A stretch of DNA of 64,000 bases from Nocardia alni (GTDB lineage Bacteria > Actinomycetota > Actinomycetes > Mycobacteriales > Mycobacteriaceae): positions 1 to 64,000 of the forward strand of contig NZ_JAGPOX010000029.1 of the NCBI RefSeq assembly GCF_019038435.1, in the 5' to 3' direction. Shown one piece after another: positions 17,932 to 26,951 of this stretch. Under the pieces are notes generated by a model. It was not told the DNA's origin. It saw only the letters and a program-made list of their open reading frames with translations, and did not search any database. The position numbers and the translations under genes are program-made. Within the stretch, counting starts at the first letter, position 1, and the number at the start of each line of letters is the position of its first letter.

Positions 17932-18876
17932 ATGAATCGTGAGCTGGAGGCTCTCACTATTGGGCGTGTCGGTGTTGATCTGTACCCGCAGCAAAGCGGC
18001 GTGCCACTAGCGCAGGTGGGCACATTCGCGAAATCGTTGGGCGGCACCGCGACCAACGTCGCTGTCGCGGCGGCGCGGTTGGGGCGGAGTACTGCCGTGC
18101 TGACCAAGGTCGGTCCGGACGGGTTCGGTGACTATGTGCGAACGGCGTTGACGCAGTTCGATGTGTCCCCGCGTTACGTGTTCACCGCGCCGGATCTGCT
18201 GACGCCCGTGGTGTTCTGCGAGCTGAACCCGCCCGCCGATCCGCCGCTGCTGTTCTATCGCGCCCCGATCGCACCGGACCTGACCCTCACCGAAGACGAG
18301 ATCCCGTGGGACGTCGTCGAATCGGTACCGCTGCTGTGGGTGACCGGCACTGGAGTCAGCGCCGAACCCGGTCGCAGTACCCAGCGCCGAGTGCTCGAAC
18401 ACCGTGACCGCCGCGGGCATACCGTGCTCGACCTGGACTATCGGCCGATGTTCTGGCCCGACGAACAGACCGCGCGGCGTGAGATCGGCTGGATGATCGA
18501 CCACGTGAATGTGGTGGTGGGCAACCGAACCGAGGTGCGCGTGGCCGTGGGCGCCGATGATCCGGACGAGGCCGCCGACCGGCTGCTGGCCCGCGGCGTG
18601 GGGTTGGCCGTGATCAAATGCGGCGCCGATGGAGTGCTGGTGGCCGATCGTGCGGGCGGCCGATGGACGGTGCCGCCGTGCCGGGTCGAGGTGGTGTGCG
18701 GGCTGGGCGCGGGGGACGGTTTCGGCGGTGCACTGGTGCACGGGCTGTTGTCGGGATGGGATCCCGCACGCCTGGCCGCTTACGCCAATGCCGCCGGGGC
18801 GCTGGTCGCTTCGCGCCTGGCCTGTGCCGACGCCATGCCGACGTCGAGCGAGATCGAGGAGCTGCTGTGCCGATGA
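17932..18876 (+). CDS. iolC: 5-dehydro-2-deoxygluconokinase, PfkB family
   Basis: The 314-residue product is a ribokinase-type kinase. The N-terminal substrate segment GTFAKSLGGTATNVAVAAARLG and the C-terminal GAGDGFGG anion-hole/catalytic motif (about 259-266, with the base Asp) are both present. IolC phosphorylates 2-deoxy-5-keto-D-gluconate, produced by IolB. It follows a 177-nt gap that could carry a second promoter, and overlaps the next gene. Confidence 0.85.
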   Translation: MNRELEALTIGRVGVDLYPQQSGVPLAQVGTFAKSLGGTATNVAVAAARLGRSTAVLTKVGPDGFGDYVRTALTQFDVSPRYVFTAPDLLTPVVFCELNPPADPPLLFYRAPIAPDLTLTEDEIPWDVVESVPLLWVTGTGVSAEPGRSTQRRVLEHRDRRGHTVLDLDYRPMFWPDEQTARREIGWMIDHVNVVVGNRTEVRVAVGADDPDEAADRLLARGVGLAVIKCGADGVLVADRAGGRWTVPPCRVEVVCGLGAGDGFGGALVHGLLSGWDPARLAAYANAAGALVASRLACADAMPTSSEIEELLCR

Positions 18877-19772
18877 GATCCCACCTGACCGACGAGCGCT
18901 GGCGCGGCCTGTTGCGGGTGCGCGGCACCGATCCGGGCGCGGTCGCCCGCGCGTACGGTCAGCGGCGCCGGCGCGCGCGGCTGCTGTCCGCGGACGACAC
19001 CCTGTTCCTGGTGGCCGCGGACCACCCGGCCCGCGGCGCGCTGGGGGTCGGCGCGGATCGCACCGCGATGGCGGATCGGCGGGAGTTGCTCGAGCGTCTG
19101 CTGATCGCGCTGGACAACCCGGCGGTGGACGGCGTGCTGGGATCCCCGGACGTGGTGGAGGAATTGCTGCTGCTGGACGCGCTGCACGACAAGGTCGTCA
19201 TCGGCTCGATGAACCGCGGCGGGCTGGCCGGCGCGGACTGGGAGATCGAGGACCGGTTCACCGGATACGACGCGCGCTCGCTGGTGGATTTCGGCCTGGA
19301 CGGCGGAAAAATGCTGCTGCGGCTAGTGGATTCGGATCCCCGGACGATCCCGACCTTGCAGGCGTGCGCCCGCGCGGTCTCCGAACTGGCCGCGCACGGC
19401 CTGATGGCGATGGTCGAGCCGCTGCCGTATCACCGCGACGACTCCGGATCGCTGGTGATGCACCGGGATTCGGCCTCGTTGCAGCGGGCGATCACGGTGG
19501 CTTCCGGGCTCGGTGTCACTTCGGCGTACACCTGGTTGAAAATTCCTGCGCCGCAGGATGTCTCGGTGCTGGACGCGACGACGCTGCCGGTGCTGCTGCT
19601 GGGCGGCGCGCCGTCCGGCGACTCGGCCGCGGATCTGGCGGCGTGGGGCGGGGCCCTGCGTAACGACGTCGTGCGTGGATTGGTGGTGGGCCGCAGTCTG
19701 CTGTATCCGCCGGACGGCGATGTCGCCGGCGCGGTCGACGCAGCGGCGCGAATTCTGAAGGAGGCACGATGA
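18867..19772 (+). CDS. Cgl0159 family (beta/alpha)8 protein, likely DKGP aldolase
   Basis: The product is a 301-residue (beta/alpha)8 protein of the family seen between iolC and iolB in Corynebacterium inositol clusters. GAGGAG lies 5 nt before the GTG at 18867; ATG 18873 (ATGA with the iolC stop) is an alternative. Motifs include LVAADHPARG near residue 50 and MVEPLPYH near 180. Inference: because no IolJ-like aldolase is present and this gene sits between kinase and isomerase, it probably cleaves 2-deoxy-5-keto-gluconate-6-phosphate. This reaction is not shown by the sequence. Confidence 0.75.
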   Translation: MPMRSHLTDERWRGLLRVRGTDPGAVARAYGQRRRRARLLSADDTLFLVAADHPARGALGVGADRTAMADRRELLERLLIALDNPAVDGVLGSPDVVEELLLLDALHDKVVIGSMNRGGLAGADWEIEDRFTGYDARSLVDFGLDGGKMLLRLVDSDPRTIPTLQACARAVSELAAHGLMAMVEPLPYHRDDSGSLVMHRDSASLQRAITVASGLGVTSAYTWLKIPAPQDVSVLDATTLPVLLLGGAPSGDSAADLAAWGGALRNDVVRGLVVGRSLLYPPDGDVAGAVDAAARILKEAR

Positions 19773-20659
19773 GTTCGCTGCATCTGCCCGCAGGCTCGCT
19801 GGGCAGCGGGGAGGACCCCATCCTGCTGACCGCGCAGCGAGCCGGATGGACCTATACCGGTCTGCGGGTCGTGCGCCTGATCGCGAACCGGCCGCGGATC
19901 GTGCAGACGGGGGAGTACGAGGCGTTCGTACTGCCGCTGTCCGGGTCGTGCAGCGTGCGGGTGGACGGCGAGAGGTTCGAATTGTCCGGCCGCGATTCGG
20001 TGTTCACCCGGATCACCGACTTCGCCTATGTGCCGCGCGATGCCGAGGTGGAGCTGAGTGCCGAACGGGACGCCGAGATCGCGCTGCCGATGGCCCGCTG
20101 CGAGCGGCGGTTGACCCCGAAATACGGAGCCGCGCAGGATGTGCCGGTCGAAATCCGCGGCGCCGGACAGGCCAGCCGCCAGGTCGCCAACTTCGGTGTG
20201 CCCGGAATATGGGAGCACGCCGACAAACTCAACGCCTGCGAGCTGATCACCCCGGCCGGCAACTGGTCCTCCTATCCGCCGCACAAGCACGACGAGGCGA
20301 GCGACTGCGAGGTGGTGAACGAGGAGATCTACTACTTCCGCATCGCCGGGCGGGACGAGATCACGCCCTCGCGCGAGGGATTCGGGATGCACCGCACCTA
20401 TACCGCAGACGGGGAGCTGGACGAGAACGTCGCGGTGCGCGACGGGGATGTCTTCCTGGTGCCGCGCGGATTTCACGGTCCCTGTGTCGCCGCGCCCGGC
20501 TATCCGATGTACTACCTGAACGTCCTGGCCGGTCCCGCTCCCGACCGGTCCATGGCCTTCTGTGACGATCCCGCGCACGGGTGGGTGCGCCAGGAGTGGG
20601 ACACGATGCCGACGGATCCGCGGTGTCCGGTGACCGACCATCGGGGGAGAGTGCGATGA
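19769..20659 (+). CDS. iolB: 5-deoxy-glucuronate isomerase
   Basis: The 296-residue product is a bicupin of the IolB family. The second cupin carries the metal-ligand stretch WSSYPPHKHDEASDCE and later FHGPCVAAPGYPMYYLNVLAG, both typical. IolB converts 5-deoxy-glucuronate to 2-deoxy-5-keto-gluconate, the substrate for IolC. It overlaps both neighbours by 4 bases (ATGA at each junction), so it is tightly coupled within the operon. Confidence 0.9.
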   Translation: MSSLHLPAGSLGSGEDPILLTAQRAGWTYTGLRVVRLIANRPRIVQTGEYEAFVLPLSGSCSVRVDGERFELSGRDSVFTRITDFAYVPRDAEVELSAERDAEIALPMARCERRLTPKYGAAQDVPVEIRGAGQASRQVANFGVPGIWEHADKLNACELITPAGNWSSYPPHKHDEASDCEVVNEEIYYFRIAGRDEITPSREGFGMHRTYTADGELDENVAVRDGDVFLVPRGFHGPCVAAPGYPMYYLNVLAGPAPDRSMAFCDDPAHGWVRQEWDTMPTDPRCPVTDHRGRVR

Positions 20660-22497
20660 GACTGACCACCGCGCAGGCGTTGGTCGCGTGGCTGACAGCC
20701 CAGCGCTCACGGACTCTGGACGGGCGCGAAGTGCCGTTGTTCCCCGCGGTTTTCGCGATCTTCGGGCACGGCAACGTCTTGGGCCTTGGTACGGCGCTGG
20801 CCGAGCGCAGCGCGGAACTGCCCGTCTGGCGCGGCCACACCGAACAGGGGATGGCCCTGGCCGCCGTGGGGCTGGCCAAGGCCGCTCAGCGGCGGCAGGT
20901 CGGGGTGGCCACCTCCTCGATCGGTCCGGGCGCACTGAACCTAATGACCGCCGCCGGGGTCGCTCACGCCAATCGCCTGCCGCTGCTGCTGCTTCCGGGG
21001 GACACCTTCGTCGGTCGCGCACCGGATCCGGTGCTGCAACAGGTCGAGCACTTCGGCGATCCGACCGTGACGGTCAACGACGCGTTCCGTCCGGTGAGCC
21101 GCTATTTCGACCGGATCACCCGGCCCGAACAGCTGATCGGGACGTTGCCGCAGGTCGCGCGGGTGCTCACCGATCCCGCCGACAGCGGCCCGGTGGTCGT
21201 GGCGCTGCCGCAGGACGTCCAGGCCGAGACCTACGACTTTCCGGACGCGCTGTTCGAACCGGTCGTGCACGAGCCCCCACGTCCGCGTCCGGATCGGGCG
21301 GCGCTGTCCCGGGCCGCGCACGCGCTGCGCTCGGCGCGGCGGCCGCTGTTGATCCTGGGCGGTGGCGTCCGCTATTCCGGCGCGGGGCCGCGCGCGGTGG
21401 AAATGGCGCAGCGACACGGCATCCCGATCACCGAGACCACCGCCGGGCGCACCCTGGTCCCGCACGACCATCCGTTGTATGCGGGCCCGCTGGGCATCAC
21501 CGGCTCGGCCTCGGCCAATACCCTGGCCGCCGAGGCGGATGTGGTGCTGGCGGTGGGAACACGTCTGCAGGACTTCACGACCGCGTCGTGGACGGTGTTC
21601 GCGCCGGACGTGCGGATCGTCTCGATCAACGCCGCGCGCTTCGACGCGGTCAAACACGGCGCCGTGGCCGTGGTCGCGGATGCCGATGCGGCACTGGAGG
21701 ATCTGGCGCCCGAACTCGGTGTGTGGAAGGCCGCGCCCGAATGGACCGCCCGAGCGGCGGTGGTGCGCGGTGAGTGGGATGCGCACATCGACAAGCTGCG
21801 CACACCGACGGTGGGTACACCGACCTACGCCCAGATCGTCGGTGCGGTCAACGCTCTCAGCGATCCGGGCGACTACGTGATGACCTCGTCCGGCGGTATG
21901 CCCGGTGAACTCGTCGGCGGCTGGCGGGCCGCCGGTGGCGCGCCGAGCATGGACGTCGAATACGGATTCTCCTGTATGGGTTACGAACTCGCGGGCGCGT
22001 GGGGCGCCGCGATGGCGCACGACGGTGGTCTGGTGACCACCATGCTGGGCGACGGCTCGTACCTCATGCTGAACTCCGAGCTGTTCTCGGCGGCCTTCGC
22101 CGGACACCCGCTGGTCGCCGTCGTCTGCGACAACGACGGCTACGCGGTCATCGCCCGGCTGCAAGAGGGACAGGGCGGCAGCGCCTTCAACAACCTGTAC
22201 CGCGACTGCCGCACCACCCATACCGACCCGCCCCGGGTGGATTTCGCCGCGCACGCCCAGGCCCTGGGCTGCGCGGCGTTCACAGCCGCCGGGCTGGACG
22301 AATTCCGTGACGCCTACGCGCGGGCCAGAGTCGCCGCTGTCGAGCTATCGCGCCCGGCGGTGGTCGTCGTGCGCACCGAACCCGCAGCGTGGACCGAGTC
22401 GGGCGCCTGGTGGGAGGTCGGTGTGCCGGAGCACCTGTCCGGCCGCGCCGCCTACGACGCCGCCAAGACAGGTCAGCTGCGCCACCTGAACGGGTGA
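20656..22497 (+). CDS. iolD: 3D-trihydroxycyclohexane-1,2-dione acylhydrolase
   Basis: The 613-residue, thiamine-diphosphate-dependent enzyme starts at ATG 20656, overlapping iolB (ATGA). It shows the expected three-domain layout: an N-terminal pyrimidine-binding part with the catalytic Glu in [10 protein letters not shown], a central domain, and a C-terminal pyrophosphate-binding domain with [14 protein letters not shown] (GDG...N motif). IolD opens the ring to give 5-deoxy-glucuronate for IolB. It is the last gene of the operon; no hairpin terminator is evident in the 77 nt before the next gene. Confidence 0.92.
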   Translation: MRLTTAQALVAWLTAQRSRTLDGREVPLFPAVFAIFGHGNVLGLGTALAERSAELPVWRGHTEQGMALAAVGLAKAAQRRQVGVATSSIGPGALNLMTAAGVAHANRLPLLLLPGDTFVGRAPDPVLQQVEHFGDPTVTVNDAFRPVSRYFDRITRPEQLIGTLPQVARVLTDPADSGPVVVALPQDVQAETYDFPDALFEPVVHEPPRPRPDRAALSRAAHALRSARRPLLILGGGVRYSGAGPRAVEMAQRHGIPITETTAGRTLVPHDHPLYAGPLGITGSASANTLAAEADVVLAVGTRLQDFTTASWTVFAPDVRIVSINAARFDAVKHGAVAVVADADAALEDLAPELGVWKAAPEWTARAAVVRGEWDAHIDKLRTPTVGTPTYAQIVGAVNALSDPGDYVMTSSGGMPGELVGGWRAAGGAPSMDVEYGFSCMGYELAGAWGAAMAHDGGLVTTMLGDGSYLMLNSELFSAAFAGHPLVAVVCDNDGYAVIARLQEGQGGSAFNNLYRDCRTTHTDPPRVDFAAHAQALGCAAFTAAGLDEFRDAYARARVAAVELSRPAVVVVRTEPAAWTESGAWWEVGVPEHLSGRAAYDAAKTGQLRHLNG

Positions 22498-22574
22498 GTT
22501 CTCGAGATTTACCTGGACCGGTGAGTCATCTGGAACTATCGTCTGCCTGGCTGACCGGTGAGAAGGGCGGGCGC

Positions 22575-22784
22575 ATGGGACAAGGCACGGTCAAGTGGTT
22601 CGACACGAAGAAGGGCTTCGGGTTCATCAGCCAGGACAATGGCGGACCCGACGTATTCGTCGACTACACCGAGCTCGAGGGCGCCGGATTCCGGACCCTG
22701 GCCGAGGGGCAGCGGGTGGTGTTCGAAATCCGCCACACCAAGACCGGACCCGAGGCGAAGGATGTTCGGGTGCTGACTAGCTGA
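22575..22784 (+). CDS. Cold-shock domain protein with variant RNP2
   Basis: The 69-residue single cold-shock domain starts at ATG 22575 ([17 protein letters not shown]). The RNP1 motif KGFGFI is intact, but RNP2 reads VFVDY where family members usually have VFVHY, replacing an RNA-contacting His by Asp. The other cold-shock gene in the window keeps the usual residue. It would bind single-stranded RNA or DNA as an anti-structure chaperone, perhaps with altered affinity. Confidence 0.9.
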   Translation: MGQGTVKWFDTKKGFGFISQDNGGPDVFVDYTELEGAGFRTLAEGQRVVFEIRHTKTGPEAKDVRVLTS

Positions 22785-22895
22785 TCGAGGTGGGACGGGA
22801 CGAATGTGGTACGGCACACAGTGATGCTGCCATGTCGGCAGAGTCACCTTTCCGCAATTATGGCTAACGGTCGTTTCTGAGTGCCCGATACGCGT

Positions 22896-22915
22896 GTTGA
22901 ATCCGGTTCAACCGG
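22896..22915. promoter_or_regulatory. Overlapping inverted repeats upstream of small ORF
   Basis: GTTGAA-tccgg-TTCAAC (22896-22912) overlaps CCGGTT-c-AACCGG (22903-22915). Both are perfect. They lie 25-45 bp before the 38-residue ORF, so they could be an operator or a leader hairpin. No regulator is adjacent. Confidence 0.4.
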
Positions 22916-22940
22916 ACGGCAACAACGAAAGGCAATTCAA

Positions 22941-23057
22941 ATGATCCCCGTTATCATCGACACCGGTTTCGCTGCCCTGCACGGACTGCTCGGCACCGGG
23001 AGTGCGGCGTTCCATGGCCTGGCGAACACGCTGTGGACCGGTTCTTTCGGGGGCTGA
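22941..23057 (+). CDS. Candidate 38-residue small protein
   Basis: The ATG at 22941 is preceded by GAAAGG with an 8-nt gap. The frame runs 38 codons to TGA 23055-23057 and reads MIPVIIDTGFAALHGLLGTG, then a Ser/Ala/Gly-rich part ending in LWTGSFGG. It has a hydrophobic N-terminal half but no clear signal peptidase site. A G+C-rich hairpin with a T-rich tail follows at 23084. Ribosome site, short frame and terminator together suggest a real transcript. No homologue is known to me. Confidence 0.4.
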   Translation: MIPVIIDTGFAALHGLLGTGSAAFHGLANTLWTGSFGG

Positions 23058-23379
23058 ACTGCGTAGATGGTCGGATGAAACGACCTGGGCCGGTCCTGGA
23101 CATTACGGTCCGGGGCCAGTCTGTTTCTATTCGCACGAATAATGATCGAGCGGCTTGGAAAGTCGGCTGACCAGGTCTTTAACGTGAGGTATACATGATA
23201 TCTCGGTGTGATTACGGGCCTTCGGAAGCGGATGTAATGCGATCACTCCGCATACCGTCCGCAAACCATCGCTGGGTGCAATGAAGGTGGCGCGGTCGGT
23301 GTTGGGCATGGCATGGTAGAGGATCGAGACCGGGTTGAGCGGACGTTTGCCACCCTGGCTCGTCTACAGAAGGTATGAA
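23058..23379 (+). other. Leader region of the second cold-shock gene
   Basis: This 322-nt stretch has no supported gene apart from the hairpin above. It is A+T-richer than the surroundings around 23120-23200, where a promoter is likely, leaving a long untranslated leader as is usual for cold-shock genes. I could not assign a specific -35/-10 pair. Confidence 0.4.
23084..23119 (+). terminator. Imperfect hairpin after the small ORF
   Basis: CTGG-CCGG on the left pairs with CCGG-CCAG on the right across an imperfect internal loop, followed by TCTGTTTCTATT. It lies 27 nt after the small ORF stop. The stem is interrupted, so confidence is moderate. Confidence 0.4.
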
Positions 23380-23583
23380 ATGGCGCAAGGCGTAGTGAAG
23401 TGGTTCAACAGCGAGAAGGGCTTCGGTTTCATCGCTCAGGAAAACGGTGGGCCGGACGTGTTCGTGCACTACTCGGCTGTGAGCGGATCGGGCTTCCGGT
23501 CTCTCGATGAGGGACAGCGCGTTGAGTTCGAGATCGGTCAAGGCCAGAAGGGCCCGCAGGCCCAGGGCGTGCGGCTGATCTGA
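23380..23583 (+). CDS. Cold-shock protein CspA family
   Basis: The 67-residue single cold-shock domain starts at ATG 23380 behind AGAAGG. RNP1 (KGFGFI) and RNP2 (VFVHY) are intact. It closely matches mycobacterial CspA, a small RNA chaperone made at high level. A perfect terminator follows 17 nt after the stop. A long leader of up to about 200 nt is likely. Confidence 0.93.
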   Translation: MAQGVVKWFNSEKGFGFIAQENGGPDVFVHYSAVSGSGFRSLDEGQRVEFEIGQGQKGPQAQGVRLI

Positions 23584-23599
23584 GTCTCGCGACTTGATA

Positions 23600-23625
23600 G
23601 GCCCCGTACTGCAGTGTACGGGGCC
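23600..23625. terminator. Intrinsic terminator after csp
   Basis: GGCCCCGTAC (23600-23609) pairs perfectly with GTACGGGGCC (23616-23625) around TGCAGT, followed by TTTT. It separates the cold-shock gene from the convergent nucleotidyltransferase gene and could serve both. Confidence 0.9.
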
Positions 23626-23641
23626 TTTTCCCTGTGTCGGG

Positions 23642-24445
23642 TCAGTCCAGCGCCTGCTTGCGGAAGAACTCCGCCGTCACCGCCTTCGCCGCCCCGAGAT
23701 CCGATCGGACCGCGCTCGGGAACGCGTCTACGGCGCGGGAGAATTCGTCCTCGATGAACCGCGCGATCGACGCCGGGACGCCGCCGCTGCCCATTTCGCG
23801 GGTGCGTGACTTTAGTTCGGTGAGATCGTGCACGGCCGCGACGAGATCCGCGGGCAGCTCGCACTGGCCGAGCAGGGTCGGCAGATGCATCGGCGCGACA
23901 GCGGCCCGCGGATGCTCCCGCAGCCAGCGCAGCGCCATCGCCGGACGCAACGCGTAGAAGACCTTCTTCAACGATCCGTTCCCGCCGAACAGCGCCCACT
24001 GCCGACTCCCCAGATGCAGATAGTGCCGGGCGATCCGATCGCGATCGGCGACCTCGTCGGCCAGCGCCCGCAGCTCGTCCAGGAACTCGACGTCACCCCG
24101 GTAAACGATCGGTGACATCAACCATTCGATGAGCACCGCGTTTCCGTTCACCAGCAGCCGCAGTGCCTTGGCCAGATCCCAGCCGTTGACATCGAGCAGA
24201 TCGGTCAGCGGGGTCTCGATCACATCGCGGGTGGGCCACGGGGTGAGATAGCGCTCGGGCGTACCCACGTAGACGAACCGGCAGTCGTAGTCGGAATCCG
24301 GGGAAGGGAAACCCCATGCGCGGCTGCCGCTTTCGATGGCCAGGCGAATCGAGACCCGTTGCTCGCGGCAGATCCGGTCGAGCTCGGCATCGATGGCTCC
24401 CACCACCGTGGGGTCCATCGAATCCGGGATCGCGCGCAGGCTCAT
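23642..24445 (-). CDS. RlaP-like predicted nucleotidyltransferase
   Basis: The 267-residue product starts at the ATG reading MSLRAIPDSM; a longer frame exists upstream but lacks support. The segment LAIESGSRAWGFPSPDSDYD has the GS...D-x-D pattern of polymerase-beta-like nucleotidyltransferases, and the following FVYVGTPERYL with RDVIETPL fits the YcgL/RlaP family, sometimes linked to RNA repair operons. Its substrate is unknown. It is divergent from the GHKL ATPase gene across about 210 bp. Confidence 0.8.
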   Translation of the reverse strand: MSLRAIPDSMDPTVVGAIDAELDRICREQRVSIRLAIESGSRAWGFPSPDSDYDCRFVYVGTPERYLTPWPTRDVIETPLTDLLDVNGWDLAKALRLLVNGNAVLIEWLMSPIVYRGDVEFLDELRALADEVADRDRIARHYLHLGSRQWALFGGNGSLKKVFYALRPAMALRWLREHPRAAVAPMHLPTLLGQCELPADLVAAVHDLTELKSRTREMGSGGVPASIARFIEDEFSRAVDAFPSAVRSDLGAAKAVTAEFFRKQALD

Positions 24446-24559
24446 TCGCCGATGGTATCGACCGGCCGCGCAGTCCTCCAACGGTTTTCGAGCAGACCAG
24501 TCGGTAATGATTTCGAGAGGTCTGCCGCAATTCCGGAATGCTGTTGTGACGACCTGGAC

Positions 24560-24595
24560 GTTTACCGTTAAACCCCTGGTCAATGAGGCCATTGA
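24560..24595. promoter_or_regulatory. Inverted repeats in the RlaP/GHKL divergent gap
   Basis: GTTTA-ccgt-TAAAC (24560-24573) and TCAATG-aggc-CATTGA (24580-24595) are both perfect. They lie in an A+T-richer patch 60-95 bp before the ATPase gene. They may be regulator sites or promoter-linked; no regulator gene is beside them. Confidence 0.4.
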
Positions 24596-24654
24596 AGATG
24601 GTGCTTACAGGTAGCTGAACAGCGGCTGCCGACGGGCGCGTGGGAGGCCCGATC

Positions 24655-26688
24655 ATGTACGAACCTCTGTACGACGACGTGCGGGCTGATCACAAGTACA
24701 CGATGCGGATCAGCCGGCTGGCCATCGATAAGCTCGGCATCAGACTCTACGACCGGGTCTCGGCCGTACTGGCCGAACTCATCGCCAATTCCTACGACGC
24801 GGACGCCACCGAGGTGGCGGTATCGCTGCCGTGGGGCGTCACCCTGGCCGGATCGGTCCGGGGCGCCTCCGAGCCCCAATACGAGATCGTGGTCTCCGAC
24901 AACGGCCACGGCATGACCGCCGACGAGGTCAACCAGCACTACCTGATGGTCGGCTCCGACCGCCGCATGCGCACCGGCTCGGATCTGTCGCGCGAGCGTC
25001 ACCGACCGGTCATGGGCCGCAAGGGAATAGGCAAGCTGTCGGCCTTCGGCATCTGCGGCACCATCGAGGTGATCAGCGCGGGCAGCACCGACGCCGACCG
25101 CACCGAGAACGGTTGGCCCGTCGCACATATCGTGCTGGATCTCGACGATATGTTGTGTGACACCGAATCCGACTACTTCCCGGCCGCCGGCGAACTCGAC
25201 GGCACCCTGAGCTCGCACCGGGGCACCACGGTGATTCTGCGGAATTTCTTTCGCAAACGGGTGAATTCGGGCCCGGAGCTGAGCAGGCAGCTGGCCGCGC
25301 GGTTCGGGATCGAGCGCACGGACTGGCGCGTCGAGGTGCACAACAGCGCCGCGCAGGGCAAGCAGGAGAGCTTCATCCTCAGCGATCTGGCGATCGATGT
25401 GATGGAGGAGACCCGTGTCGACGTGTCCACCCGTCCGGTCCACGTCGGACGGCAGTACCTGCCGGTCACCGGCTGGATCGCGTACTCCAAGCAGCCCTAT
25501 CGCGACGAGGCCATGGCCGGGGTGCGGATCTACGCGCGCGGCAAGATCGTCGCGCAGACCAGGGATTTCGGCATCGGGCACGGATTCACCGGCGAATTCA
25601 AGCTGCGCTCCTATCTGGTCGGCGCGATCCATGTCGACTGGCTGGACGACGACGAGGATCTGGTGCGCTCGGACCGCCAGGACATCATCTGGAACTCCGG
25701 TCGCGGAGAGGCTCTCGCGGCGTGGGGGCGCGAGCTGATCTCCGAGATCGGCAGGCGGGGGGAGCGCTCGATTCGGCGGCGGGTGTGGGAGGAGTTCGTC
25801 GAGAAGTCCACTATCTACGAGGTTCTCGAGGCGATCGCCCCGGGTGACAAGATGTTTCGCGAGTCCGTGGTCTCCGCCGCCCGAATCCTGGTGGCGAACA
25901 AGGACCGGGCCGCCCTGGACGATCCCGGACATGTGGAAAGCACCATGCGCCTGGCACTGTCGCTGGGACCGCAGCGCAGCCTGCTGGAGACACTGCAGCA
26001 GATCGCCGAGGACGCCGATCCGCATCTGGACGTGGTGGTCGCGCTGTTCGAACGGGCCAGGGTGGCCGAGATCTACTCGCTCGGGCAGATCGCCGGCGAG
26101 CGGGTCGCGGTGGTGGCCAAGCTGCGCGGGCTGATCGATGACCAACGCTCGCTCGAGCGGCCGTTCCAGGAGCTGATCGAGCGTGCGCCCTGGCTGCTTG
26201 CCCCCGAGTGGACTCCGCTGGGTATGAACGAATCGCTCAAGCGCGTGCGTGCGGCCTTCGAGCGGTGGTACGCACAGAAATTCGGCGCCACGCTGGTGAC
26301 CACGGCCATCGGCAGCGAGAAGCGCGAACCGGATTTCGTCCTGTTGCACGACGCCGGCGAGCTGTGGATCGTGGAGATCAAGCGGATGGATTACCACCTC
26401 ACCGACGAGGAGTACAACCGCGCGATCAACTATCTGTACGCGCTGGACACCTTCCTCACCGAGAATCCGCGCATCGGAGTCCAATTCCCGCGCCGCAGGC
26501 TGACGTTCATCGTCGACCACATCGATAGACTGCGTCCGGCCTCACGCTCGTCGCTGGACAGCGACGCCCGGGTGGACCGCCGCACCTGGCGGGAGCTGCT
26601 CGATTCGACGCTGCGCGCGCATCGGGACTTCCTCGAGCGGGTCTACGCGATGCGCGGTGCGGACGACGACAGCGCGGAGGCGGTGTAG
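24655..26688 (+). CDS. MORC-like GHKL ATPase with C-terminal PD-(D/E)xK-like domain
   Basis: The 677-residue product starts at ATG 24655, with GGGAGG 7 nt upstream. The N-terminal third is a GHKL ATPase: ELIANSYDAD (41-50, motif I with the Mg-binding Asn), DNGHGM (82-87) and GRKGIGKLSA (121-130). A transducer-like part follows. The C-terminus has PFQELIERAPWLLAPEW (about 503-519) and a putative nuclease core with Asp560 (EPDFVLL) and Glu574-x-Lys576 (WIVEIKR), the D...ExK pattern of PD-(D/E)xK nucleases and of Shedu-like domains. This joins a MORC/MutL-type clamp to a nuclease-like module. A role in defence or surveillance is inference. Confidence 0.8.
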   Translation: MYEPLYDDVRADHKYTMRISRLAIDKLGIRLYDRVSAVLAELIANSYDADATEVAVSLPWGVTLAGSVRGASEPQYEIVVSDNGHGMTADEVNQHYLMVGSDRRMRTGSDLSRERHRPVMGRKGIGKLSAFGICGTIEVISAGSTDADRTENGWPVAHIVLDLDDMLCDTESDYFPAAGELDGTLSSHRGTTVILRNFFRKRVNSGPELSRQLAARFGIERTDWRVEVHNSAAQGKQESFILSDLAIDVMEETRVDVSTRPVHVGRQYLPVTGWIAYSKQPYRDEAMAGVRIYARGKIVAQTRDFGIGHGFTGEFKLRSYLVGAIHVDWLDDDEDLVRSDRQDIIWNSGRGEALAAWGRELISEIGRRGERSIRRRVWEEFVEKSTIYEVLEAIAPGDKMFRESVVSAARILVANKDRAALDDPGHVESTMRLALSLGPQRSLLETLQQIAEDADPHLDVVVALFERARVAEIYSLGQIAGERVAVVAKLRGLIDDQRSLERPFQELIERAPWLLAPEWTPLGMNESLKRVRAAFERWYAQKFGATLVTTAIGSEKREPDFVLLHDAGELWIVEIKRMDYHLTDEEYNRAINYLYALDTFLTENPRIGVQFPRRRLTFIVDHIDRLRPASRSSLDSDARVDRRTWRELLDSTLRAHRDFLERVYAMRGADDDSAEAV

Positions 26689-26951
26689 CGGCGGTATCGC
26701 GCGGATCACCGGCGAGCACCGAACCGGAGCGAGGGGTCGGCCCGCTGCCTTGGCTCGCGAGCGGGCCGGGGCAGCGGGATGGGCTGTCGTGCATGGGCGA
26801 TCTCGGGGCGAGGCGTCGGGCACCGAGGCTGGCGCCGATCGAAGTTCACTGAGGTGACAGGTCCCTATCACCACCCGCACCCCCAGCCGGAATCCGGCGG
26901 ATTAAGCTGGTCCGCGATAATTGCCGTTCCCTTTCCCCAGGAGTGCCTCCC

